A DNA stretch of 64,000 nt from Nocardia flavorosea NBRC 108225 (GTDB lineage: Bacteria > Actinomycetota > Actinomycetes > Mycobacteriales > Mycobacteriaceae): assembly GCF_001613385.1 (NCBI RefSeq), contig NZ_BDCG01000011.1, forward strand, positions 59,077 to 123,076, read 5' to 3'. This document shows positions 29,486 to 36,974 of the stretch, piece after piece. Position numbers and translations under genes: made by a program. Within the stretch, counting starts at the first letter, position 1, and each line of letters begins with the position of its first letter. The notes beneath the pieces were generated by a model that was given only the letters and a program-made list of their open reading frames with translations, was not told where the DNA came from and did no database searches.

Positions 29486-30076
29486 TCACGTCCGTGGCGA
29501 CAAAACGGTGTCGGCGAGGCCGTAGTCGACGGCGGCAGATGCGGTGAAGACACGGTCACGGTCGGTATCGCGCCGGAGCTGTTCGGCCGACTGCCCGGTG
29601 TGCCGGGACAGGATCGACTCGATCTCGGCGCGCATCCGGACCAATTCGTCGGCCTGCAGGATCAGGTCCGGAATGGCGCCTTGTCCGCGAGCAGCCGGCT
29701 GATGCAGGACCGCCCGGGCATGCGGGAGCATCGCGCGATGCCCGGGAGCGCCGCCGGCCAGTAGGACCGCGCCGACCGCGATGGCCTGCCCGACACAGGT
29801 GGTGTGCACGGGGGCGCCGATGTGCTGGATGGTGTCGTAGACCGCCAGCATCGACGACAGGTCGCCGCCTTCGCAGTTGATATAGAACTCGATCGGCTGA
29901 CCGGGGCTTTCGGACTCCAGATGCAGTAGCTGCGCGATGAGCGCGTTGGCGACACCGGAGTCGATGGGCGTACCGAGGTAGACGATCCGCTCGGCCAGTA
30001 GATGGGAATAGATATCGGTGATGCGCTCGCCACGCGGATGCTGGGCGATCACATTCGGAATCGTGTAGGTACTCAT
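29486..30076 (-). CDS. ClpP-family protein lacking the catalytic Ser
   Basis: A ClpP2/ClpP4-type subunit of 196 residues. The His (LPHARAVLHQPAARGQG) and Asp (RRDTDRDRVF) of the protease triad are present. In the nucleophile motif, however, the usual CVGQAAS is CVGQAIA: the codon is GCG (Ala), so the protein cannot act as a serine protease. IPDLILQADELV matches Streptomyces ClpP4-like proteins. It follows an intact ClpP gene on the same strand, so it may form mixed tetradecamers and serve as a structural or regulatory ring. The ATG at 30076 overlaps a possible 18-codon leader frame. Confidence 0.9.
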   Translation of the reverse strand: MSTYTIPNVIAQHPRGERITDIYSHLLAERIVYLGTPIDSGVANALIAQLLHLESESPGQPIEFYINCEGGDLSSMLAVYDTIQHIGAPVHTTCVGQAIAVGAVLLAGGAPGHRAMLPHARAVLHQPAARGQGAIPDLILQADELVRMRAEIESILSRHTGQSAEQLRRDTDRDRVFTASAAVDYGLADTVLSPRT

Positions 30077-30129
30077 CGGTTGTCCCCTTCGTATCCGGGT
30101 CGATAGATTTCCGGGCGCTGCCTGCTCAT
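30073..30129 (-). CDS. Possible 18-codon leader peptide overlapping clpP
   Basis: A short frame MSRQRPEIYRPGYEGDNR starts at ATG 30129 with GAGAAC upstream. Its TGA overlaps the ATG of the catalytically altered ClpP gene (ATGA), so translation could be coupled. Evidence is only the arrangement; it may be chance. Confidence 0.3.
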   Translation of the reverse strand: MSRQRPEIYRPGYEGDNR

Positions 30130-30311
30130 GCGTTCTCCACCGGGCCCGGCCGGGAACCGTTCTCGCGGTGCCGCGCTGCTGTCGCCGGCGGGACCGCGGT
30201 CACGCTGCTTCCACGATGCAGGACCGGGCACGCTCCGTAGTGACGCAGGCTGCCGCCGGGCAGCGCCGACCACGTTGCGCCTCCGATGCGCAACCGCTGC
30301 CGTGCCCGATG

Positions 30312-30917
30312 TCATGCGGAAATTCCCACCCGCTGACGCGGCGGGACGACCTGACCGAATTCGCCGACGATATGGTCGATGAACCCGTATTCCTTGGCCT
30401 GGGTGGCGCTGAACCAGCGATCGTGCAGGGAATCCTCGTAGATCTGGTCGTAGGGCTGACCGGTGTCTTCGGCGATGAGGCCGAGCACGGTTTCCACGGT
30501 GTAGCGCAGATCGTCGGCCTGGACTTCGACGTCGACCGCGGTGCCGCCGATTCCGGCCGACCCCTGATGCATCAGGATGCGGGCGTGCGGGAGCGCGAAA
30601 CGTTTTCCGGGGGTTCCGGAGGAGAGCAGGAACTGTCCCGCACTGCATGCCAGGCCGAGCGCGAGGGTGGAGACGGGGCAGGGCACGAGGCGCATGACGT
30701 CGCGGATGGCGAGCATGGCCGGTACCGATCCACCCGGTGAATGGATCCAGAGGGAGATCCCTGCGTCGGCGTCCTCGGCGGCGAGGGTGAGCAGCTGGGT
30801 GGCCAGCAGGGTGCCGTTGTCGTCGTCGAGTGGGCCGTCGAGAACGAGAATGCGGCGGGACAGCAGTTGTTCGCGGGCGCGCCAGCCGAACAGCGGGGAT
30901 TTGTCGTCGTGAGCCAT
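30312..30917 (-). CDS. ClpP-family protease subunit, intact triad (ClpP3-like)
   Basis: A 201-residue subunit of the Clp protease ring, which degrades unfolded or tagged proteins fed by an AAA+ chaperone. The nucleophile Ser is in LGLACSAGQFLLSSGTPGKR, His in ALPHARILMHQGSAG and Asp in YEDSLHDRWFSA, so the triad is complete. LWIHSPGGSVPAMLAI is the substrate-strand region. GTAVDVEVQADDLRY matches Streptomyces ClpP3. The gene is the first of the pair; 235 bp separate it from the second. The house-keeping clpP1clpP2 genes are not in this window, so this pair is probably additional. Confidence 0.93.
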   Translation of the reverse strand: MAHDDKSPLFGWRAREQLLSRRILVLDGPLDDDNGTLLATQLLTLAAEDADAGISLWIHSPGGSVPAMLAIRDVMRLVPCPVSTLALGLACSAGQFLLSSGTPGKRFALPHARILMHQGSAGIGGTAVDVEVQADDLRYTVETVLGLIAEDTGQPYDQIYEDSLHDRWFSATQAKEYGFIDHIVGEFGQVVPPRQRVGISA

Positions 30918-30959
30918 GTTTTCACGGTGCCCGACCTGTGCGGGAACCGGAACCGCACG

Positions 30960-30987
30960 CTGCTGTGAGCGGATCTGCTCTCAGCAG
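30960..30987. promoter_or_regulatory. Inverted repeat upstream of clpP3-like gene
   Basis: CTGCTGTGAGC and GCTCTCAGCAG form an 11-bp inverted repeat with one mismatch, separated by GGATCT. It lies 43-70 bp upstream of the ClpP start, where an activator such as the ClgR/PopR-like protein could bind. It does not obviously match the published PopR motif, so the binding protein is inferred. Confidence 0.5.
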
Positions 30988-31127
30988 TTGACGGCCGGAA
31001 ACACCGGATGAGCAGGCGGCGGCCTACGCAACCACGGAAGGCGCCCGGGCGCTCGGAGAGGAAACGGATACCGAGGTTTCACGCTGGGATACGTCACGGC
31101 AACACAGTGTCCTTAGCGTAATTCCTC

Positions 31128-31145
31128 GTATACGCCGCTGTATAC
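31128..31145. promoter_or_regulatory. Candidate GntR operator upstream of urtA
   Basis: GTATACGCCGCTGTATAC, with the palindrome GCTGTATACAGC (31137-31148) over its right half. TGTATACA-like palindromes are typical operators of FCD-type GntR regulators, and such a gene lies in this operon. A near-identical copy is in the first codons of the urea carboxylase gene (36998-37015). Confidence 0.6.
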
Positions 31146-31203
31146 AGCGAGCCGATAGCGAGTCAGCGGGCCTGACCTTTTCCGGAGTGGAGGCCGAACG
31201 GTC

Positions 31204-32508
31204 ATGAATGCAGCCAGAACCGAAGAACCCACGAGTGCTGCGGCGATGCGCCGGAGGGGAGGGAGCCGGCGGCGCACACTGCTCGCCCTGCCGGTCGCCC
31301 TCTGTGTTACCGCACTGGCCGCCACCGCCTGTGGTAGCTCGGCCTCCGAGCAGGCCGGTGCGAGTGCCCAATCCTGTGTCGACACCTCGGGCCCCACGAT
31401 CAAGGTGGGTTCGCTGAACTCGCTGTCGGGCACGATGGCCATCTCGGAGGTCACCGTCCGGGATTCCATCCGGCTCGCGGTCGATCAGATCAATGCCGCC
31501 GGTGGGGTGCTGGGCAAGCAGATCGAATTGGTGGGTGAGGACGGCGCTTCGGAGCCGACGGTTTTCGCGGAGAAGGCCGAGAAGCTGATCAGCAGTGATT
31601 GTGTCGCTGCGGTTTTCGGTGGCTGGACCTCGTCGAGCCGTAAGGCGATGCTCCCGGTTTTCGAGGACCGCAACGCGCTGCTGTACTACCCGGTGCAGTA
31701 CGAGGGCTTGGAATCGTCGGAGAACATCTTCTACACCGGCGCGACCACCAACCAGCAGATCGTGCCGGCGCTGGACTATCTGAAGGGCCGCGGCGTGAAA
31801 TCGCTGTACCTGGTGGGTAGCGATTATGTGTTCCCGCAGACGGCGAACCGAATCATCAAGGCGTACGCGGAGGCCAACGGAATCGAGATCAAAGGCGAGG
31901 ATTACACCCCGCTCGGGTCGACCGATTTCTCGACCATCATCAACAAGGTGCGGGCCGCCGACGCGGACGCGGTGTTCAACACCCTCAACGGCGACTCCAA
32001 TGTCGCGTTCTTCCGTGAGTACAAGAACGTCGGCCTGACAGCGCAGGATATGCCGGTGGTCTCGGTGTCGATCGCCGAGGAGGAGGTCGGTGGTATCGGC
32101 GTTCAGAACATCGCCGGCCAGCTCACCGCCTGGAACTACTACCAGACCGTCGACAACCCGGTGAACAACTCCTTCGTCCAGGATTACCAGGCGAAATACG
32201 GTGCCGACAAACCCACTTCGGATCCGATGGAGGCCGCCTACACCTCGGTCCACCTGTGGAAGAACACGGTGGAGAAGGCGCAGTCCTTCGCTGTCGAAGA
32301 TGTGCAGAACGCGGCCGGCGGGGTGAGCTTCGAAGCGCCGGAAGGCACGGTCACGATCAACGGCGAGAACAACCACATCACCAAAACCGCCCGGATCGGC
32401 GAGATCCGGCCCGACGGCCTGATCTACAGCATCTGGGATTCCGGCGAGGCCATCGAACCCGACCCGTACCTGGCCGGCTACTCGTGGGCCGAGGGGCTCG
32501 GGGGCTGA
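31204..32508 (+). CDS. urtA: Urea ABC transporter substrate-binding protein
   Basis: The extracellular urea-binding lipoprotein of the UrtABCDE transporter. A signal peptide with lipobox ends at about Cys43 ([10 protein letters not shown]), so it is a lipid-anchored exported protein. The mature part has the family pattern: [69 protein letters not shown] and [19 protein letters not shown]. 434 residues, the usual length. It is the first gene of an eight-gene operon and its own promoter must lie in the 290 bp upstream. Confidence 0.93.
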   Translation: MNAARTEEPTSAAAMRRRGGSRRRTLLALPVALCVTALAATACGSSASEQAGASAQSCVDTSGPTIKVGSLNSLSGTMAISEVTVRDSIRLAVDQINAAGGVLGKQIELVGEDGASEPTVFAEKAEKLISSDCVAAVFGGWTSSSRKAMLPVFEDRNALLYYPVQYEGLESSENIFYTGATTNQQIVPALDYLKGRGVKSLYLVGSDYVFPQTANRIIKAYAEANGIEIKGEDYTPLGSTDFSTIINKVRAADADAVFNTLNGDSNVAFFREYKNVGLTAQDMPVVSVSIAEEEVGGIGVQNIAGQLTAWNYYQTVDNPVNNSFVQDYQAKYGADKPTSDPMEAAYTSVHLWKNTVEKAQSFAVEDVQNAAGGVSFEAPEGTVTINGENNHITKTARIGEIRPDGLIYSIWDSGEAIEPDPYLAGYSWAEGLGG

Positions 32509-32513
32509 TCTGA

Positions 32514-33401
32514 ATGGAAGCACTTGTCGGGCAGCTTTTCACCGGCCTGAGTCTGGGTTCCATTCTGCTGCTGGCGGCCCTCGGGTTGTCGCTGACCTTC
32601 GGGCAGATGGGCGTGATCAACATGGCCCACGGCGCGTTCATCATGGCGGGGTCCTATACCGCCTACACGGTGCAGACGTATCTGGTGTCGAACACCGATA
32701 TCTCACTGATCGTGTCGCTGGTGGTCGGTTTCCTGGTCGGCGGTCTCATGGGTGCCCTCCTCGAGGTGACGCTGATCAAACGGATGTACGACCGGCCGCT
32801 GGACACCCTGCTGGTGACCTTCGGGGTGGGCCTGATCCTGCAGCAGGCGGCCCGGGATATCTTCGGTGCGCCCGCGGTCCGCGTGGTCTCCCCGGAATGG
32901 CTCGGTGGCGGGGTGGAGATCCTGGGGGCCGTGGTCCCCAAGACCCGGATCTTCATCATGCTGCTCGCGGTGCTGTGCGTAACGGCCATCGCGGTGACCA
33001 TGAAGTACACCGCGATGGGCCGGCGTATCCGGGCCGTGGTGCAGCATCGTGATCTCGCCGAAACGAGCGGGATCTCCAGCCGCGGCACCGATATCACGAC
33101 GTTCTTCCTCGGATCCGGCCTCGCCGGGGTGGCGGGTGTGGCGCTGACGCTGATCGGTTCCACCAGTTCCAATACCGGCGCCAACTATCTGGTCGACGCC
33201 TTCCTCGTGGTGGTGATCGGCGGTCTCGGGCAGATCCGGGGCGCAGTACTGGCCGCGGTGGCGCTGGGCCTGCTGAATTCGTTCATCGAATACAGCACCA
33301 CCGCCTCGGTGGCGAAGGTGATCGTATTCGCCGTCATCGTGATCTTCCTGCAGGTCCGGCCGCAGGGACTGTTCATGATCCGGTCGAGGAGTCTGGTATG
33401 A
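32514..33401 (+). CDS. urtB: Urea ABC transporter permease UrtB
   Basis: One of two membrane permeases of the urea transporter, of the LivH branched-chain type with about eight helices. The 295-residue protein begins with ALVGQLFTGLSLGSILLLAAL and has GLSLTFGQMGVINMAHGAF, and VVIGGLGQIRGAVLAAVALG, typical of UrtB. It starts 5 bp after urtA and overlaps urtC by 4 bp, so the genes are co-translated. Confidence 0.93.
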   Translation: MEALVGQLFTGLSLGSILLLAALGLSLTFGQMGVINMAHGAFIMAGSYTAYTVQTYLVSNTDISLIVSLVVGFLVGGLMGALLEVTLIKRMYDRPLDTLLVTFGVGLILQQAARDIFGAPAVRVVSPEWLGGGVEILGAVVPKTRIFIMLLAVLCVTAIAVTMKYTAMGRRIRAVVQHRDLAETSGISSRGTDITTFFLGSGLAGVAGVALTLIGSTSSNTGANYLVDAFLVVVIGGLGQIRGAVLAAVALGLLNSFIEYSTTASVAKVIVFAVIVIFLQVRPQGLFMIRSRSLV

Positions 33402-34516
33402 GGGAATTCCTGACCACCCGCTGGAAGGTCTATTCGGGCTTCGCACTGGCCGCCGTCCTGTTGTTCGCGGTGGCGCCCGCGGTGCTCTCCGATTTCCGGC
33501 TCAACCTGCTCGGTAAGTTCCTGTGCTTCGGCATCGTCGCGGTCGGGATCGGTTTGGCCTGGGGCCGGGGCGGCATGCTCACCCTCGGCCAGGGGGTGTT
33601 CTTCGGGCTCGGCGCCTACATCATGGCGATGCATCTGAAGATCTCCGACGCCCGGCTGCGCGGTGACGAGGTACCCGATTTCATGCAGATCGCGGGGATC
33701 GGCGAGCTGCCGGCATACTGGGTTCCGTTCTCGTCGCCGGTGGTGACGATCCTGGGCATCCTGATCGTTCCGCCGCTGGTGGCGGTTCTGCTGGGACTGG
33801 GCGTGTTCAAACGCAAGGTCAAGGGCGCCTATTTCGCGATCCTGTCGCAGGCGCTGGCGGCGGCCTTCGCGATCCTGCTGGTGGGCCAGCAGTCCACCGG
33901 CGGCAGTAACGGGCTCAACCGGTTCCGCAGTTTCTTCGGGCTGGCGCTCAACGATCCGATCAACCGGCGGCTGCTGTTCTTCATCGCCGCGGGCACCCTG
34001 CTGGTGATCGTGGCGCTGACCCGGCAGCTGATGTACAGCCGGTACGGCGAACTGCTGGTCGCGGTGCGCGATCAGGAAGAGCGGGTGCGTTTCCTCGGCT
34101 ACGACCCGGCCAACGTGAAGGTGGTCGCGTATGCGGTGGCCGCGCTGTTCGCCGGTATCGCCGGGGCATTGTTCGTACCGATCGTGGGGATCATCTCCCC
34201 CGCCGATATCGGGATCGTGCCGTCCATCGCGTTCCTCATCGGAGTCGCGATCGGTGGCCGCACGACGCTGCTGGGCCCGGTGCTGGGAGCGGTCGCGGTG
34301 GCCTGGGCGCAGACCAGTCTGTCGGAGAGCTTTCCCTCCGGCTGGGTGTATGCGCAGGGCATCCTCTTCATCGTCGTGGTCGGGTTCTTCCCGGCGGGCC
34401 TGGCCGGCCTGGTCACGCTGCTGCGGCGGCGGAAACGGGGTGCGGACGACGATCCGGCACCACCCGGGCCGGCGCCGCAACCCGCAGCCGCTACCCCGGT
34501 AGGAGTGCCGTCATGA
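33398..34516 (+). CDS. urtC: Urea ABC transporter permease UrtC
   Basis: The second permease, LivM type, with about nine or ten helices over 372 residues. Family motifs include GLAWGRGGMLTLGQGVFFGLG and the cytoplasmic ATPase-contact loop YGELLVAVRDQEERVRFLGY. ISPADIGIVPSIAFLIGVAIGGRTTLLGPVLG follows as expected. ATGA overlaps link it to urtB before and urtD after. Confidence 0.93.
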   Translation: MREFLTTRWKVYSGFALAAVLLFAVAPAVLSDFRLNLLGKFLCFGIVAVGIGLAWGRGGMLTLGQGVFFGLGAYIMAMHLKISDARLRGDEVPDFMQIAGIGELPAYWVPFSSPVVTILGILIVPPLVAVLLGLGVFKRKVKGAYFAILSQALAAAFAILLVGQQSTGGSNGLNRFRSFFGLALNDPINRRLLFFIAAGTLLVIVALTRQLMYSRYGELLVAVRDQEERVRFLGYDPANVKVVAYAVAALFAGIAGALFVPIVGIISPADIGIVPSIAFLIGVAIGGRTTLLGPVLGAVAVAWAQTSLSESFPSGWVYAQGILFIVVVGFFPAGLAGLVTLLRRRKRGADDDPAPPGPAPQPAAATPVGVPS

Positions 34517-35514
34517 CTCAGGAAACGACCACCGCACCGGTCGCCGGTGGTAACGCCGGAATGCACAGCGATTACCTGGAGGTCCGGGGACTGAGCGTCG
34601 AATTCGACGGATTCAAGGCCGTATCGAACGTCGATCTGACCCTCTTCCAGGGTGATCTGCGGTTCCTCATCGGACCCAACGGCGCCGGAAAGACCACCAT
34701 CATCGACGCGATCACCGGTTTGGTGCCGGCCACCGGGTCGGTGCAGAAATCCGGGGTCGAACTACTGGGCAGGAAGGTGCATCAGATCGCCCGGCTGGGT
34801 GTGGGCCGCACCTTCCAGACGGCGAGCGTGTTCGAGGAACTATCGGTCCTGCAGAACCTGGATATCGCCGCGGGGGCGGGCCGGTCGGTGTGGACCATGC
34901 TGCGCCGCCGCCCGGCCGAGGTTCCGGAATCGGTCGAGCGGGCGCTGGAAACGATCGGGCTCACCAAGCTGAGGAACAAACCCGCCGGAACGCTGGCCCA
35001 CGGCCAGAAACAGTGGCTCGAGATCGGCATGCTGCTGGTTCAGGACGCCTCGGTGCTGTTGCTGGACGAACCCGTCGCCGGGATGAGCCAGGAGGAGCGG
35101 GAGGAAACCGGGAACCTGTTGCGCCGTATCGGTGGTGAACGCACAGTCGTCGTGGTCGAACACGATATGGATTTCATGCGCAACTTCGCGACGTCGGTGA
35201 CGGTGCTGGCCCGCGGCGCGGTTCTCGCCGAGGGCTCGGTGGCCGAGGTGCAGGCCGATCCCGCGGTGCAGGAGGCCTACCTGGGCACCGCTGCCGTAGC
35301 CGAACGCACCGAACCGGTACCGGTAGCCCGAGGTCACCACGCGGGAGCATCGCCCGGGGCGGATCGGCACAGGCTGAGCGCGCCGGGCGGCGAAGCGGTA
35401 GCGGAGGGTCATGGCGCACCGGCCGCACCCGGCGAGATCGGGCACGCCCCGGATCGGGCAGCGGGGCATGAGCAGGCGGGGTCGACGTCCGGGCCCGATC
35501 GACAGGAAGGCTGA
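34513..35514 (+). CDS. urtD: Urea ABC transporter ATPase UrtD, with C-terminal extension
   Basis: An ABC ATPase energising urea import. Walker A is GPNGAGKTTIIDAITG (about residue 54), the signature region is AHGQKQWLEIGMLL (Q-type, as in UrtD) and Walker B is VLLLDEPVAGM, then the His switch VVVEHDMDFM. The normal domain ends near residue 258 (QEAYLG). The last 75 residues are Gly/Ala/His-rich and unlike any domain; they are probably a lineage-specific disordered tail. The start overlaps the urtC stop. Confidence 0.92.
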   Translation: MTQETTTAPVAGGNAGMHSDYLEVRGLSVEFDGFKAVSNVDLTLFQGDLRFLIGPNGAGKTTIIDAITGLVPATGSVQKSGVELLGRKVHQIARLGVGRTFQTASVFEELSVLQNLDIAAGAGRSVWTMLRRRPAEVPESVERALETIGLTKLRNKPAGTLAHGQKQWLEIGMLLVQDASVLLLDEPVAGMSQEEREETGNLLRRIGGERTVVVVEHDMDFMRNFATSVTVLARGAVLAEGSVAEVQADPAVQEAYLGTAAVAERTEPVPVARGHHAGASPGADRHRLSAPGGEAVAEGHGAPAAPGEIGHAPDRAAGHEQAGSTSGPDRQEG

Positions 35515-35519
35515 CCGCG

Positions 35520-36212
35520 ATGCTGGAACTCATCGACGTCCACGCCGGTTACGGCCGTACCGAAGTGGTGCACGGGGTCGGGATCGAGGTCCCGGGCGAC
35601 GGTGTGGCCGCGATCATGGGCCACAACGGGGCCGGGAAGACGACCCTGCTACGTGCCGCGGTGGGTCTGGTGAAAACCGCGCGGGGCCGGATCCGCTTCG
35701 ACGGTGCCGATATCACCTCGTTGCGCCCGAGTTCCCGGGTCGAACGTGGGCTCGCCTATGTCCCGCAGGGACAGCAGTGCTTCGGCCATCTCACCACCGC
35801 CGAGAATCTGCGCGTGGTGGCCGACGGCCGCAAACGGGGCGCGGCGTTGATCGACGAGCAGCTGGACCTGTTTCCGGCGCTGAAGGATCTGCTCGACCGC
35901 CGCGCCGGGCTGTTGTCCGGCGGGCAACGCCAGCAGCTGGCCATCGCCCGCGCACTCATCACCGAACCGCGCATGCTCATCCTCGACGAACCCACCGAGG
36001 GGATCCAGCCGTCGGTGGTGGCCGAGATCGAGAACACCATCACCGAGCTGGTGGGTCGCGGTGGGCTGGGGGTGCTACTGGTGGAACAGCACATCGGTTT
36101 CGCGCTGCGGGCGGCGAGCCGGTACTACGTGCTGGAGAGCGGCCGGGTCACCTCGACCGGAGAGGGTGGCACCGGTGCCGTCGACACCGTTCGCGCCGCC
36201 ATGACTCTTTAG
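35520..36212 (+). CDS. urtE: Urea ABC transporter ATPase UrtE
   Basis: The second ABC ATPase, LivF type, 230 residues. Walker A GHNGAGKTTLLRAAVGL, Q-loop YVPQGQQCFGHLT, signature LLSGGQRQQLAIARALI, Walker B RMLILDEPTEGIQP and switch His in VLLVEQHIGFAL are complete. It starts 5 bp after urtD and ends 10 bp before the GntR gene, so the regulator is in the same transcript. Confidence 0.94.
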   Translation: MLELIDVHAGYGRTEVVHGVGIEVPGDGVAAIMGHNGAGKTTLLRAAVGLVKTARGRIRFDGADITSLRPSSRVERGLAYVPQGQQCFGHLTTAENLRVVADGRKRGAALIDEQLDLFPALKDLLDRRAGLLSGGQRQQLAIARALITEPRMLILDEPTEGIQPSVVAEIENTITELVGRGGLGVLLVEQHIGFALRAASRYYVLESGRVTSTGEGGTGAVDTVRAAMTL

Positions 36213-36222
36213 GCTGCGCGTC

Positions 36223-36924
36223 GTGACCGAACCACGAAGCAAACGCGAATCCCGTAGCGACACTGTGTACAAGGCGTTGCGCGACGAACTCATGGGCGGT
36301 GCGCTGGCACCGGACGAGCGGCTCGGCGAGGAACGGCTGGCCGACCGCTACGGTGTTTCCCGCACCCCCGTGCGGGAGGCGCTGGCCCGATTGCTGGCCG
36401 ACGGTCTCGTCGAACGCCGTGACACCGGCCTGTTCCCGTACCGCCCCCGCCTGGACACCCTGGGCGACTACTACGAGTTGCGGATCACCCTGGAGGTGCA
36501 GGGCATCGCCCGCGTCCTCGACGATCCGGACCTGGGCCACGACCGGACCGTGCTCGGTCCGGAGATCGACCGATGGCGCGTCTTCCGCACCGCACCGCCG
36601 GAACCGGATGCCGGTTTCGTCGACGCCGACGAACAGTTCCACACCGTACTGCTGGAATCCTCGGGCAATCACGCGCTCACCGAGGCCCTGCGCACGGTGA
36701 ACGCCCGGATCCGCCCGGTCCGGATGTTCGACTACCTGACCCCCGACCGCATGCTCGCCACCATCGACGAGCACATCGCCATCGGCGAAGCCGTCCTGGA
36801 GCGCGACCTCGCCACCGCCCGCGAGCAACTCCTCGCCCATATCGACCAATCCCGCCGCGTGGTGGCCGACCGAGCCGGTCAGGTACTCCAGCTGACCCGC
36901 CTGGCCCGCGCGACCAAGACCTGA
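36223..36924 (+). CDS. GntR family (FCD) regulator of the urea operon
   Basis: A 233-residue GntR regulator. The winged helix reads KRESRSDTVYKALRDELMGG, then ERLGEERLADRYGVSRTPVREALARLLADGLV. The C-terminal all-helical FCD domain has a metal/ligand-binding pattern (DYYELRITLE, DEQFHTVLLESSGNHALTEAL, HIDQSRRVV). It lies between transporter and catabolic genes, so it probably senses urea, allophanate or a related acid. The candidate operators are at 31128 and 36998. It starts at GTG 36223, 10 bp after urtE. Confidence 0.88.
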   Translation: MTEPRSKRESRSDTVYKALRDELMGGALAPDERLGEERLADRYGVSRTPVREALARLLADGLVERRDTGLFPYRPRLDTLGDYYELRITLEVQGIARVLDDPDLGHDRTVLGPEIDRWRVFRTAPPEPDAGFVDADEQFHTVLLESSGNHALTEALRTVNARIRPVRMFDYLTPDRMLATIDEHIAIGEAVLERDLATAREQLLAHIDQSRRVVADRAGQVLQLTRLARATKT

Positions 36925-36974
36925 ATTCCCGGCTACTCCGGTAGCCGGCACTGTCCACGCCGAGAGGATCGACC

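Noticed and set aside
30918..31203. A guanidine or other riboswitch upstream of urtA
   Set aside because: I looked for the conserved guanidine-riboswitch pattern and a hairpin in front of urtA and did not find one; absence of a search tool leaves this open.
31024..32523. A 499-residue minus frame over urtA
   Set aside because: Antisense to urtA with no motif.
33185..34480. A 431-residue minus frame over urtB/urtC
   Set aside because: Antisense to two permeases; Glu/Arg/Asp-rich shadow.
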